64,000 bases of DNA. It comes from an uncultured Clostridia bacterium (GTDB lineage Bacteria > Bacillota > Clostridia > Christensenellales > Borkfalkiaceae). Where the stretch lies: NCBI GenBank assembly GCA_934272745.1, contig CAKQSI010000008.1, positions 1-64,000 of the forward strand, in the 5' to 3' direction. Position numbers and translations under genes: made by a program. Shown piece by piece: positions 33,297-42,196 of this stretch (the stretch's first letter is position 1; every line of letters begins with the position of its first letter). Under the pieces are notes generated by a model, which saw only the letters and a program-made list of their open reading frames with translations, made no database searches and was not told the DNA's origin.

Positions 33297-34235
33297 TTAT
33301 TCCGCGTCCGCAAACAACGGCGTGGAGAAGTAGCGATCGCCCCCGTCGGGGAACAGCACAACCACGTTTTTGCCTGCCATTTCCGGTTTTTGGGCGAGTT
33401 TCACCGCGGCAGCAAGCGCCGCGCCGGAAGAAATGCCCACCAGAAAACCCTCCTTTTTGCCCACTTCTTTGGCAAAGGCAAAGGCGTCTTCGTCTTTCAC
33501 GTCCGCGATTTCGTCGTATACGTTCGTATCCAGAATCTTCGGGACGAAGCCCGCGCCGATGCCCTGAATCTTATGCGCGCCCGCCGTCCCCGTAGAAAGC
33601 ACGGGAGAATTTGCGGGTTCCACCGCCACGACTAAAACGTCTTTCAGGCGGGATTTTAAAAAGGTTCCTACCCCGGTCAGCGTGCCGCCCGTGCCGACGC
33701 CCGCGACGAACGCGTCCACTTTTCCGTCTAACGCGTCATAAATTTCGGGACCCGTCCCCTCAAAATGCGCACGCACGTTGGCGGGGTTGTCGAACTGCGC
33801 GGGGATAAAACTGTCCGGGATTTCGGCGTGCAGTTCGTTCGCCTTTTCGATGGCGCCTTTCATACCTTTTTTGCCCTCGGTAAGCACCAGTTCCGCGCCG
33901 TAAGCCGCCATCATGCGGCGGCGTTCGAGCGACATGGTTTCGGGCATAACGATAATGGTGCGATAGCCGCGCTGCACCGCAATGGAGCAAAGTCCGATGC
34001 CGGTATTGCCGCTGGTCGGCTCGATGATCGTAGCGCCGGGGACGAGTTTGCCTTCCTTTTCCGCCGCGTCCAGCATGAATTTCGCCGCGCGGTCTTTCAC
34101 CGAACCCGTGGGATTGAAATATTCCGCCTTTGCAAACAGGGCGGCTTTCAGTCCGTGCGCCTGTTCGATCGCGCGCAGGCGAACGAGCGGCGTATTGCCG
34201 ATCGACTGCTCAATGGAATCCAGATACTTTGCCAT
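33297..34235 (-). CDS. cysK: Cysteine synthase (O-acetylserine sulfhydrylase)
   Basis: PLP enzyme joining O-acetylserine and sulfide to cysteine. 312 residues, standard. PLP lysine Lys47 in NPTGSVKDR (41-49), substrate loop PTSGNTGIGL (73-82), and the phosphate-binding GTGGTLTGVG segment are intact. C-terminal SGAALAAAVKLA is typical. No cysE alongside. Start at 34235 with AAGGAG. The ~130-base leader after its promoter shows no recognised riboswitch. Confidence 0.95.
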   Translation of the reverse strand: MAKYLDSIEQSIGNTPLVRLRAIEQAHGLKAALFAKAEYFNPTGSVKDRAAKFMLDAAEKEGKLVPGATIIEPTSGNTGIGLCSIAVQRGYRTIIVMPETMSLERRRMMAAYGAELVLTEGKKGMKGAIEKANELHAEIPDSFIPAQFDNPANVRAHFEGTGPEIYDALDGKVDAFVAGVGTGGTLTGVGTFLKSRLKDVLVVAVEPANSPVLSTGTAGAHKIQGIGAGFVPKILDTNVYDEIADVKDEDAFAFAKEVGKKEGFLVGISSGAALAAAVKLAQKPEMAGKNVVVLFPDGGDRYFSTPLFADAE

Positions 34236-34368
34236 AACTTACTCCTTTCCCTGCAAGGGTTTGTCTGCGCGGCGTTTTTTGTTTAGAACCGCGCCTGCGG
34301 CTTAAAAGCCCGAACGCCCGCCACCGAACCGCCTTTACAAGGAATTTTATTTTTTGAAATTACGTCGA

Positions 34369-34397
34369 ATTATATGCCGTTTTCCTGGAAAAGTCAA
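34369..34397 (-). promoter_or_regulatory. cysK promoter
   Basis: Minus strand TTGACT (34392-34397), 17-bp spacer, TATAAT (34369-34374). Confidence 0.85.
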
Positions 34398-34496
34398 TGT
34401 TTTTTTGCGGAAAACCGCACTGTTGTTTCCGGCTAACCACCGCCCTTTCCTGCAGGATTTTTTTGATGTGCCGTTTTGAATAACCGACAAAGGAAC

Positions 34497-34632
34497 GCCC
34501 CTGAACGCAAAAACCGGCTGCGGTTAGCCGCACCGCAACATCCCCTGAACGCAACAACCCGGCTGCGCTGCGTTAAGTCGCAAAGCAAACGCCCCTGAAC
34601 GCAAAAACCGGCTGCGCTTAGCTGCAGCCGGT
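34497..34632 (-). terminator. hom terminator within a threefold repeat
   Basis: [GT]CCCCTGAACGCAAAAACCGG-type units begin at 34497, 34541 and 34591 (spacings 44 and 50). In the copy nearest hom, 9-bp arms ACCGGCTGC and GCAGCCGGT (34606-34614 and 34624-34632) form a hairpin followed on the minus strand by TTTTTG, a good terminator 45 bases after the hom stop. The outer copies retain partial stems, so the terminator seems to have been duplicated. Confidence 0.75.
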
Positions 34633-34676
34633 CATCATTCATCTGAAACGTTGCTTCGTACAGAGGAGCCGCAATC

Positions 34677-35945
34677 TCACTCGCCCAGCGATTCCACGTG
34701 ATAGTGCGCCAGAAGTTCGATGCCCGTTTCTTTGAGTTTTTCTTCCGCCTTTTTGACGGCGGTATCGGTCGCAAGATAGGAAACGATCAGAATTTCCGCT
34801 CCGCTTTCCGCAGGATGCTGCATAATCTTTTCCACGCTGACGCCGTTTTTGGAAAGCGCCGTCGCGACTTTTGCAAGCGATCCCGCTTCGTCCGGCGCGA
34901 GGAACCGGAGATAATGCCCCGCAGTCGCTTCTTTGGAAAGTTTATCCGCCTTTTTCTCGGAAAGGAAACAAAGATAGTTGCGTTCCGGATGCTTCGCCGC
35001 GTAAACGACGTCCGAAACGATGGCGCTGCCGGTGGCTTCCGCGCCCGCGCCTCTGCCGGTCAGCATGACTTCGCCCACCGAATCGCCCACAATCGTGACG
35101 GCGTTAAAGCACCCCTTGACGTTTGCAATGGGGTGATCTGCGGGGACGAAAGCGGGCGCAACGCGCAGTTCCAGTCCCTCTCCGGTGCGGTTTCCCACCG
35201 CAAGCAGTTTGACGGCGTAGCCCAGTTCTTTCGCGTAAGCGACGTCCTTTTTCTCGATGGAAGTAATGCCTTCGCGCGCGATTTCGGCAGGATTGATGCG
35301 TTTATGGAACGCCAGCCCCGCCAGAATAGAAAGTTTGTACGCCGCGTCAAAACCCTCCACGTCGGCTTTGGGGTTGGCTTCGGCATAGCCTGCTTTCTGC
35401 GCTTCGGAAAGCGCAGAAGCGAAATCTTCCCCCTCTTCCATGCGCGTTAAAATATAGTTGGTGGTGCCGTTGATGACGCCCGCGATTTTTTGAATGCGGT
35501 TTGCCTGCATGCTTTCGGTCAGCACGCGGATAACCGGCACGCCGCCCATCGCCGTGGCTTCGAAAAACAGATTCGCGCCGCTTGCCTTTGCCTGATCTTC
35601 CAGTTCGAACCAGTGTTTGGAAAAGAGTTCCTTATTGGAAGTCACGCAGGTCTTGCCGTTTTTCAAGGCGGTCATCAAAAAGGTCAGTGCGGGTTCTTCC
35701 CCGCCGATGCACTCCACGACGATATCCACCGCGGGATTACTCACGACTTCGGAAATATTCTCGCAAAGAATTTCTTCGGGAACGCCCACTTCTTTTGCGT
35801 GGGCTTTGCGCGGCTCCAGTACTGCTTCCACCGACAAATCGAGATTTTCGGTATCCGCAAAATACTCCTTTTTGTCGGTCAGGATACGATACGTACCCGT
35901 CCCCACGACGCCGAGTCCTAAAATTGCTACCCCGATTTTTTTCAT
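34677..35945 (-). CDS. hom: Homoserine dehydrogenase
   Basis: NAD(P)H-dependent reduction of aspartate semialdehyde to homoserine, for threonine and methionine. 422 residues: Rossmann domain (GLGVVGTGTYRIL from 11), catalytic domain with NGTTNYIL and GFDAAYKLSILAGLAF (the KLSILA lysine), and a C-terminal ACT domain (about 345-422) for feedback control. Start at 35945 with GGAGG. No thrB, thrC or asd adjacent. Confidence 0.95.
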   Translation of the reverse strand: MKKIGVAILGLGVVGTGTYRILTDKKEYFADTENLDLSVEAVLEPRKAHAKEVGVPEEILCENISEVVSNPAVDIVVECIGGEEPALTFLMTALKNGKTCVTSNKELFSKHWFELEDQAKASGANLFFEATAMGGVPVIRVLTESMQANRIQKIAGVINGTTNYILTRMEEGEDFASALSEAQKAGYAEANPKADVEGFDAAYKLSILAGLAFHKRINPAEIAREGITSIEKKDVAYAKELGYAVKLLAVGNRTGEGLELRVAPAFVPADHPIANVKGCFNAVTIVGDSVGEVMLTGRGAGAEATGSAIVSDVVYAAKHPERNYLCFLSEKKADKLSKEATAGHYLRFLAPDEAGSLAKVATALSKNGVSVEKIMQHPAESGAEILIVSYLATDTAVKKAEEKLKETGIELLAHYHVESLGE

Positions 35946-36270
35946 ATCCGTATATCCTCCACTAAAAAAGTGTCTTTTCCTTTTTGTTTTCCGCTAAGTC
36001 CGGGCGAACTGTTTCCGCCGCCGGAAGAATTATTTCCGCACAGGGCGGAACCTTTTTATCGCCTCTCCGGCGGAATTATTTCCGTAACCGGGCGGCACTT
36101 TAAATCGCCGCGCAGGGCGGAAAGTTTCTTTCTCCGCACAGCAAAACCCGAGTACGGAAAGACTATCCGCTTTTAAGCCACACGCTTTACGAATTTTCAA
36201 AAGCCGGAACGATAAAGATTCCCCGTCTTTTTTTAAGCCGGACGCTTTTCAAAAGCCGGAAGCGCCGACG
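35946..36270. other. hom-coaX spacer with short repeats
   Basis: Contains GGAATTATTTCCG blocks repeated around 36024 and 36069, and two copies of a TTTTAAGCC...TTTTCAAAAGCCGGAA unit (about 36171-36208 and 36231-36262). No convincing promoter or gene seen; hom may be read from the upstream coaX transcript. Confidence 0.5.
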
Positions 36271-37047
36271 TTACTGATTGATCTCGTACAGATAACGCAG
36301 ACCGTCCAACGTCAGCGTGCGGTCGAATACGTCGATACAGCCCGCTTCCCGCGCGACGATCTCGCCCAAGCCGCCGGTTGCAACCACCTTGGGAGGCTTC
36401 TGCCCCAGGGCGGCGAGTTCTTCCTTCATCTTGCGGACGATTTTTTCGGTCAGCCCCGCAAAGCCGTAAACCACGCCCGCCTGCATGTTGGTCACCGTGT
36501 TTTTGGCAATGGCGCAGGGCGGCGTTTCCAGTTCGATCAGCGGCAATTTCGCCGTGGAATTGACCAGCGATTCCAGCGAGCCTTTGATTCCGGGCGCGAT
36601 GGCGCCTCCGATGAGTTCCCCCCGATCGGTCACGACGTGAAAACTGGTGGCGGTACCGAAGTCGATCACGATGACCGGACCGCCGTATTTGGAAAACGCC
36701 CCTACGCTGCTGCAGATACGATCGGCACCCACTTCCCGCGGGTTGTCCACCTTGATATTGAGCCCGGTCTTGATGCCGGGACCCACCATGATGGGTTCGA
36801 TACCGAAAAAGTAGGAGCACATGTGGCTGAGCGTATAATTGAGCGAGGGAACGACCGAGGACATAATGATCCCCGTGACGTCCCGCGCGGTGATGTTCTG
36901 CGTACCGAGCAGGGTGGAAAGGGTCACGCCGTATTCGTCCGCCGTTTTCGTCCTGCTGGACGACGCGCGGAAACTGGCTTTGAGCCGTTTCCCCTCAAAC
37001 AAGCCGTATTTGATGTTGGTGTTGCCGATATCGATGACGAGAATCAT
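36271..37047 (-). CDS. coaX: Type III pantothenate kinase
   Basis: First committed step of CoA synthesis: ATP-dependent phosphorylation of pantothenate. 258 residues of the ASKHA fold: phosphate-1 loop DIGNTNIKYGLFEG (5-18), GADRICS (about 105-111), IDFGTATSFHVV (about 128-139). The ATG overlaps the stop of the upstream ECF transporter gene by four bases (ATGA). Pairing with a vitamin S-component suggests uptake and phosphorylation of pantothenate as one unit. Confidence 0.95.
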   Translation of the reverse strand: MILVIDIGNTNIKYGLFEGKRLKASFRASSSRTKTADEYGVTLSTLLGTQNITARDVTGIIMSSVVPSLNYTLSHMCSYFFGIEPIMVGPGIKTGLNIKVDNPREVGADRICSSVGAFSKYGGPVIVIDFGTATSFHVVTDRGELIGGAIAPGIKGSLESLVNSTAKLPLIELETPPCAIAKNTVTNMQAGVVYGFAGLTEKIVRKMKEELAALGQKPPKVVATGGLGEIVAREAGCIDVFDRTLTLDGLRYLYEINQ

Positions 37048-37772
37048 CTGCTTTCTCCGTCTTTAGTATTTGCCGGGTTTTGCGCCCCGTCGTTTTTCGC
37101 CGCGTCTGCGGAATTCTGCGCGTCTGCGGAATTCTGCTCCGCATTTTCCGCGTCTGAAGAAGCGGATTTTTTCGCCGAGGCTGCGGAAAGTTCTTCCGCC
37201 CCGCCGTTTTTATAGTATGCCTTTTTTACGACCTTTACGATGACGGGAACCAGAATCAGCCCCGCTGAAAATTCAAACAGCGTATTGGTCACAAGCAGCG
37301 CCTGCATGGCTTTTAAGAAAGAACCGCCGTACGCGTCGGTCGTCAGCGAAAGCATGGTCAAAACCAGCACGGTGTTGCAAAGAACGCCCGCGCCCCCGCC
37401 GATCGCCGCGGGAAGCGTGTCTTTCACGAACGCACTTTTCGCGCGCGCGGCAGCCGCGGCAACGCCTTTGCCGATGAAATACGCGGCGGTGGTCGCGATC
37501 ACGCGCGGCAGAATGGAAATATGCGGCAGAATAAAGTACGGATTACCGATCATAAGCGCCACGACGGTGGAGCATACGCCGAAGATCAGCCCCGCCGCGA
37601 CCCCCGTTTTCCAGTCCTTGAACAGGGCGAACGAAAAGGTTGCCGCCAAAGAGAAAACGGCGGGCGGCGCCACGGGAAGGATGGCGCTGAAGACGTACGT
37701 TTCCAGCAGCAGCATCACGAAAATGACCGCCGCCCAGACGCCGTACAACGCTACGGTTTTACTGCGATTCAT
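37044..37772 (-). CDS. ECF transporter S-component, probably for pantothenate
   Basis: 242 residues with six hydrophobic segments between about 8 and 180, including an Ala/Gly-rich first helix and PHISILPRVIATTAAYFIGKG, the general layout of ECF substrate-binding (S) subunits that share an EcfAAT energising module encoded elsewhere. The last ~60 residues are a charged Ala/Ser/Asn-rich tail with repeats (EQNSADAQNSADAAKN). Substrate inferred only from the four-base overlap with coaX; riboflavin or another vitamin cannot be excluded. Start at 37772 with GGAGG. Confidence 0.75.
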   Translation of the reverse strand: MNRSKTVALYGVWAAVIFVMLLLETYVFSAILPVAPPAVFSLAATFSFALFKDWKTGVAAGLIFGVCSTVVALMIGNPYFILPHISILPRVIATTAAYFIGKGVAAAAARAKSAFVKDTLPAAIGGGAGVLCNTVLVLTMLSLTTDAYGGSFLKAMQALLVTNTLFEFSAGLILVPVIVKVVKKAYYKNGGAEELSAASAKKSASSDAENAEQNSADAQNSADAAKNDGAQNPANTKDGESR

Positions 37773-37901
37773 AAATTGCCTCCAATCAGATTGCCTGCAT
37801 AGCATATCTGTCGAAAATTTTTGACGTGCGGAGCCGCTTTCCCGGTCAAAGACCCGTCTTTGCCGCTCTCGGAAAGGGATTCTCCCCGCGTATCGGGTAT
37901 T

Positions 37902-37930
37902 ATTATACCAAACCGGCGGAACTTTCACAA
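37902..37930 (-). promoter_or_regulatory. Promoter for the transporter-coaX operon
   Basis: Minus strand TTGTGA (37925-37930), 17-bp spacer, TATAAT (37902-37907), about 130 bases ahead of the start at 37772. The stretch 37931-38374 holds GC-rich repeats and a small GCCCGG/CCGGGC hairpin near 38327 but no gene. Confidence 0.8.
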
Positions 37931-38374
37931 CTGTTTTGCCCCGCATTTCGCGTTTTTTACGCATTTCCTTATTTTCCCTTGCCTCTTTCGGGTGCCGTTT
38001 GCGGCGTTTTCCTTACGCCTTCGGCAATTTTTTGGATAAACCGTACCGCCCCGTTACCTTTCCTCGGGAGCGGATCGGATTTTCCCGGAAAACCATATCC
38101 GGCTGTATCCGGTCCGGCGGTATCCGGCGGCGCCCACCCCAAAACTTGTCCGGCGTAGTCCGATTTTCCCCGAAACTTCGTTTTTGGGCGCCCGTCCCAA
38201 ACTTCGTTTATGAGCGCGCGATTTTCCCCCGTATTCTTGTCCGGCTGCGCGCGGGTTTTTTCCAAAAATTTATGCGGCAAAGCCGAACCTTTTTTTCTTC
38301 CCCGCCGTACTATGAAATAGAAGGAAGCCCGGTTTCCCGGGCATATTCCGGAATCAATCAAAGGAGGAAAAGGT

Positions 38375-38584
38375 ATGAACTGTTTCGGTTTCGGCGACGG
38401 CAATAACTGCTATCTGTGGATTCTGATCCTCATTCTGTTGTTCTGCTGCAAGGGTTGCAACGTGATCGACAACGTCTGCGGTCTTTTGAGCGGCTGCGGC
38501 GGCGCCATTCTGCCCATCGCGCTCGCGCTTCTTCTTTGCTGCTGCTGCAAGGATAAAGAACCGCCCCGTTACGGCTGCAAATAA
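38375..38584 (+). CDS. Small cysteine-rich membrane protein
   Basis: 69 residues with 13 cysteines. Two hydrophobic segments (about 13-30, WILILILLFCCKGCNVI, and 45-58, LPIALALLLCCCC) frame a CGLLSGCGG turn, giving a hairpin in the membrane with cysteine clusters at the boundaries; a charged KDKEPPRYGCK tail ends it. An excellent AAAGGAGG ribosome site and an immediate strong terminator indicate a real, separately transcribed gene. No family recognised. Clustered cysteines could bind metal, be acylated or form disulfides; none can be decided here. Confidence 0.75.
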   Translation: MNCFGFGDGNNCYLWILILILLFCCKGCNVIDNVCGLLSGCGGAILPIALALLLCCCCKDKEPPRYGCK

Positions 38585-38613
38585 GCCTACATAACCCCAA
38601 AGGACATAGCGTA

Positions 38614-38662
38614 AGCCCCGGGCTTTTTCGGTTTGAAAAAGCCCGGGGCTGTCTTTATTTTT
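38614..38662 (+). terminator. Strong terminator after the Cys-rich gene
   Basis: Perfect 16-bp stem AGCCCCGGGCTTTTTC / GAAAAAGCCCGGGGCT (38614-38629, 38635-38650), then GTCTTTATTTTTTC. Downstream to 39036 only a direct repeat GCCGGCGCTTGGTTTTGATT (about 38684 and 38782) is seen. Confidence 0.9.
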
Positions 38663-39036
38663 TCATTTTATTTCGTTTTTAATGCCGGCGCTTGGTTTTG
38701 ATTCCACCGAGCGGGTCTTTCTTACGGCGCGCCTTTTAAAAGGACCGGCTTATCGTCCGGCGCTATCGGGAAAGTTTTCCGCCGGCGCTTGGTTTTGATT
38801 TGCCGGAAACCTTGCCGGAAAACCGCCCGCTTGTCCCGATTTTTGATATACGTATCGCGTTTTTCGGTACCGCCGCGGGCAAACCGGCGGTAAATATCTT
38901 TCCGTCAGGCAGGCACCGAAAACCTTTACGGCCAGCCGGCGCAGAAAATCTTTCCGTCAACCACGGCAAAATTTTTGCGGCAAACCGACGGCGGCTGTCT
39001 TTACGGTCTACCCGCAAAAACATCGCGACGTCCCTA

Positions 39037-39777
39037 TTACAGCCAGCCAGCGCCGTCCAGCGCCTTGGCGACCTTTTGGACGTTTCCGCCCTTTTTCAGA
39101 ATCCGCATGGCGTATTTATAGGATAAAAAGGTCAGGCGGACAAACTCCTTTTCCCCCGTTTCCACGGCGGCGGAAAGTCCGTCCATAATCTCCCCGATCT
39201 CCTTTTTCTCCTCTTCGGAAACGCCGCGCGCGGCGGCGATCGTATTTCTGTCTTCGGCAAGAAGCGCGGCAACCTTTTCTTTCACGCTTTCAATGACGAG
39301 GGCGGAAGCGTCCACCCCCGGTTTATCGTCGTCCCGACCGGAAAGGACGGCGGCGGAAAGCCCTAACACCGTTTCCTTGAAGGGCAGAATCACTTCCTTG
39401 ATAAACACCGAGAAACTTTCGTAATAACTGCCGTCGCCGGGGAAATGTTCGGCAAGAAAATGATATAAATCCAGCCGTTTCGCGTCCAGATCCATCAACA
39501 GACAAAACACCAGCGAAACGCGCTTGGCGGGGTCGTCCGGCAGGCGCACGGCGGTGTCGTACACCCCGGCGGTTCCGCGCGGAAAGCAGGCGTCGAATTC
39601 TTTTTCGTACGAAAAATCGGTCGTGCAGTTGCCGATCAGTTTGCAAAGAAAGGGACTGCCCGCAACCGACTGCAAAAGCGCGGTGATGCGCTGCTCCGCA
39701 AGCAGAAAATTACTCGCCGCAAGTTCGTCCGCGCGGCGGGAAAAATAATTCAGTTCTTTTTCGATCTCCGGATTCAT
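39037..39777 (-). CDS. Unrecognised cytoplasmic protein
   Basis: 246 residues, no signal peptide or membrane segment. Predominantly helical and acidic. The N-terminal half includes LAEQRITALLQSVAGSPFLCKLIGNC and VSLVFCLLMDLDAKRLDLYHFLAEHFPGDGSYYESF; the C-terminal half SVKEKVAALLAEDRN, EEEKKEIGEIMDGLS and FLSYKYAMRILKKGG are amphipathic helices. I do not recognise the family. The start at 39777 has TAGGAG and its own promoter, divergent from the Crh/HPr-like gene. Confidence 0.8.
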   Translation of the reverse strand: MNPEIEKELNYFSRRADELAASNFLLAEQRITALLQSVAGSPFLCKLIGNCTTDFSYEKEFDACFPRGTAGVYDTAVRLPDDPAKRVSLVFCLLMDLDAKRLDLYHFLAEHFPGDGSYYESFSVFIKEVILPFKETVLGLSAAVLSGRDDDKPGVDASALVIESVKEKVAALLAEDRNTIAAARGVSEEEKKEIGEIMDGLSAAVETGEKEFVRLTFLSYKYAMRILKKGGNVQKVAKALDGAGWL

Positions 39778-39944
39778 CGATCTTCTCCTAAGGGTGAAAT
39801 AACAGGGTTCTGCCGCCCGTCCGCAGCCTTACGCCGAAAGGCTGCGGCAAAGCCGCAAAACGGGCAAAAAGTGCGATTTTTTTCGGTACACTTCCCCGCA
39901 AATTTCCGTCGTTACTGCGCGCAAAAAACCTGCCGCATATATGT

Positions 39945-39973
39945 AGTATAACATATTTTTGGTTTCAGGAAAA
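39945..39973 (-). promoter_or_regulatory. Promoter for the unrecognised 246-residue protein
   Basis: Minus strand TTTTCC (39968-39973), 17-bp spacer, TATACT (39945-39950). Weak -35. Back to back with the plus-strand promoter at 40003. Confidence 0.55.
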
Positions 39974-40002
39974 GGAAAATAGAGAAATTTTCGCAAAATC
40001 TC

Positions 40003-40031
40003 TTGCAAATTCTTTTACAATCCTGTATAAT
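40003..40031 (+). promoter_or_regulatory. Promoter for the Crh/HPr-like gene
   Basis: Plus strand TTGCAA (40003-40008), 17-bp spacer, TATAAT (40026-40031). Confidence 0.8.
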
Positions 40032-40103
40032 GCTGAAGGAATTATTCCGCCGCGCAAGGCGGAACCTTTCCGCCACATACGCTCGAAGGAGGAAAAAGTT
40101 ATT

Positions 40104-40331
40104 ATGAAATCGGTTCAGATTTCTTTGAAAATGGCATCCAGCGTAAAGGACTTTGTCAACGTCGTTTCCAAATATCCGTACGAAATCGACCTGCGCTGCG
40201 GCAGATACGTCGTGGACGCAAAGTCTATCTTAGGCATCTTCAGTCTGGATCTTTCCAACCCCATCGTGGTGGAAATCCACAGCGACAATTGCGACGATCT
40301 GATTGCAGAACTCGCGCCGTTCGTAGCCTGA
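40104..40331 (+). CDS. Crh/HPr-like protein lacking the phosphorylatable histidine
   Basis: 75 residues with the HPr layout. HPr proteins carry GIHARPA with His15 in the first loop; here the corresponding stretch is LKMASSVKDF (8-17), with no histidine. The regulatory serine region of Firmicute HPr and Crh (AKSIMGVMSL) is kept as AKSILGIFSL (39-48, Ser41). So it cannot relay PTS phosphate but could be a target of HPr kinase and a partner of CcpA, like Crh. That is inference from the motif pattern. Ribosome site GGAGG, own promoter, no PTS genes nearby. Confidence 0.7.
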   Translation: MKSVQISLKMASSVKDFVNVVSKYPYEIDLRCGRYVVDAKSILGIFSLDLSNPIVVEIHSDNCDDLIAELAPFVA

Positions 40332-40717
40332 CGATTTTTTTGCCGTTCAAAACGAGAGGGGGTTCCCCTTGCCGGGTCTCCGGCGCGTTCTGACGGTTTG
40401 CCCGCTTAGTTTTTCCCGCCGGACGGAAGTATTTTCGCCCGGCGCTTTGTCGCGCGGAAAAGGCGGAAGCGTAGCCGAAAAACTTCCGTCTTCGCCCGAA
40501 AATTATCAAAAACGCCGACAACCTTTCGCAGTTTCCGGACGCAACCTGCGGCTTTTTATATCCGCGTTAATAATCGCAACGCTAATTGCCGTTTTGCACG
40601 CAATACCGTTTCCGGGCGCAGCCGAAGACCTTCCGCAGAACCCGCCGGATTTCCGGGCGCGACCCGGACGACGCACCCGCAACACCGCAAAATACAGAAG
40701 AAAAAGGAGATTTCCCC
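40332..40717 (+). other. Spacer before the DUF4364 gene
   Basis: GC-rich, with repeated CGCAACC/CCGGACGC-type words. No convincing promoter, terminator or small gene; the DUF4364 and TSCPD genes may be read from the promoter at 40003. Confidence 0.4.
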
Positions 40718-41242
40718 ATGCAGATTCAGGGCGACAGCACGGTCAACAAACTTATCCTATTGTTCGTGTTCGACAAAATGGAAACGCCGCTTGAAGAAAG
40801 CATCGCGCTCGACATTTGCTGTTCGTGCAATACCTGGATCAATTATATGGACTGCAAACCGCTTTTTTCGCAACTGCTCGAAGTGGGATTTTTATACGAA
40901 GTGGCTTCCGGCGGCAAAACGCTGTACACCATCACGCCCGAAGGCAGAAACTGCCTTGCGCACTTTTTCAGCAAAATTCCCACCAGCACGCGGGAAGAAA
41001 TTTCGCAGTTCGTCAAGACCAACCGCTTAAAATACCGCAAAAAGCAGGAATGCCCCGCCGATTATTTTATGAACCGCGACGGGACGTACACCGTGATGCT
41101 GAAGATCGTGGAACCCACCCAACCCGTGCTGGAACTGAAATTCGTCGTTCCCAACCGGCAGACGGCAAAAGCCATCTATAAAAAGTGGGAGGACAAGTCT
41201 GCCGACGTCTACGCCAACATTTACGAAATGCTGGTGGACTGA
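40718..41242 (+). CDS. DUF4364 family protein
   Basis: 174 residues. Winged-helix-like N-terminal half (STVNKLILLFVFDKMETPLEE, then a recognition-like helix to about 50, and YEVASGGKTLYTITPEGRNCLAHFF near 65-90), followed by a domain ending KKWEDKSADVYANIYEML. This matches the DUF4364 family, common in Clostridia and presumed DNA-binding because of its resemblance to PadR/MarR-type winged helices. Start at 40718 with AAAGGAG seven bases upstream; the frame is open further upstream without a site. Confidence 0.82.
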   Translation: MQIQGDSTVNKLILLFVFDKMETPLEESIALDICCSCNTWINYMDCKPLFSQLLEVGFLYEVASGGKTLYTITPEGRNCLAHFFSKIPTSTREEISQFVKTNRLKYRKKQECPADYFMNRDGTYTVMLKIVEPTQPVLELKFVVPNRQTAKAIYKKWEDKSADVYANIYEMLVD

Positions 41243-41305
41243 CGGACGGATTTGCAGCAAAAACGATTTGAAAAAACGTCAATTTTACTTTCAGGAGAGA
41301 ATAGT

Positions 41306-41560
41306 ATGGAAACTTATAAAACGACCGGGACTTGCTCCCGCGCGGTGACCTTTGACGTGACCGAGGACGGAACCGTGGAAAACGTCCGTTTTGAAGGCGG
41401 GTGCCGCGGCAACACGCAGGGCGTCGGCCGCCTTGCGGAAGGCAGAAACATCGACGACGTCATCGCCGCCCTTTCGGGCATCGAATGCCGCAACGGCACT
41501 TCCTGCCCCGACCAACTGGCAAAAGCGCTGAAAGAATATAAATCCGCGCACGCGAAATAA
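41306..41560 (+). CDS. TSCPD-domain protein (TIGR03905 type)
   Basis: 84 residues: GTCSRAVTFDVTEDGTVENVRFEGGCRGNTQGVGRLAEG and GTSCPDQLAKAL (TSCPD near 68-72). Small stand-alone relatives of the C-terminal domain of ribonucleotide reductases; four conserved cysteines (10, 34, 61, 69) may bind metal. Function unknown. Ribosome site AGGAGAG eight bases before the ATG. Confidence 0.85.
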   Translation: METYKTTGTCSRAVTFDVTEDGTVENVRFEGGCRGNTQGVGRLAEGRNIDDVIAALSGIECRNGTSCPDQLAKALKEYKSAHAK

Positions 41561-41803
41561 TTTGCGGGCTGCAATTTTCAGTTTGAGTCCGCCGTTTGGG
41601 ATTCAGGCTGCAGTCTGAAGTCTACGGCTGCCGTTTGGAATTCAAAGTTTCCGTTTGGTTTTTGCGGCTGTTTATGGTTGCCGCTTAAAATTCAGCATTT
41701 CCGTTTAAGGCTAAGGCAACCTTTTTGCCCGTCCGCCGCCCTTTTGCGGCGGGAACGATAAAGACGGAATCACGCAAAACAAATCAATTTTTATATCGAT
41801 TTT

Positions 41804-41835
41804 TACCACCGCAATGTTTGCGGTGGTATTTTTTA
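41804..41835 (+). terminator. Terminator before leuS
   Basis: 10-bp perfect stem TACCACCGCA / TGCGGTGGTA (41804-41813, 41819-41828) with loop ATGTT, then six T. Ends the DUF4364-TSCPD transcript. Between 41561 and 41803 lie irregular copies of a GCCGTTTGG-AATTCAG word and nothing else. Confidence 0.9.
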
Positions 41836-42062
41836 TGCATTTTTATTGCCCGTTTTGCAAATATCCGTCCAAATAAACGCACTCTTTTTTCGCGCCTCAA
41901 CAAGCGCAGCCGAACGCAGGCAACGCGGCACCTGACCGAAACGAAGATCGGTTCCGGGAAATAGTACCCGTTTCCGAGGCACCGAAATCCGAATTCTTCG
42001 CCGCAAAACGAAGGCAAAACGGGGAATTTGACCTCGCCCCTTTCCCTATCGGGAAAGAACGC

Positions 42063-42091
42063 TTGACGAACAGAAGAAAAAGGGATATAAT
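42063..42091 (+). promoter_or_regulatory. leuS promoter
   Basis: Plus strand TTGACG (42063-42068), 17-bp spacer, TATAAT (42086-42091). The ~100-base leader to 42197 is too short for a T-box and shows none of its conserved boxes. Confidence 0.88.
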
Positions 42092-42196
42092 ACTACGGAA
42101 AACTATCGTCTTTTTCGCGCACGCGCGCGGGGCTTCTCAACTCACCCGCCGGAGATCAAAGAGCGGAAAAGAAACGAAAGGAGTGTTATACGCCCT

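Noticed and set aside
37969..38403. 144-codon minus-strand frame between the ECF transporter gene and the Cys-rich gene
   Set aside because: Repetitive, no ribosome site, overlaps the start region of the well-supported plus-strand gene.
42092..42196. T-box riboswitch before leuS
   Set aside because: The leader is about 100 bases, too short, and lacks a T-box sequence or leucine specifier stem.
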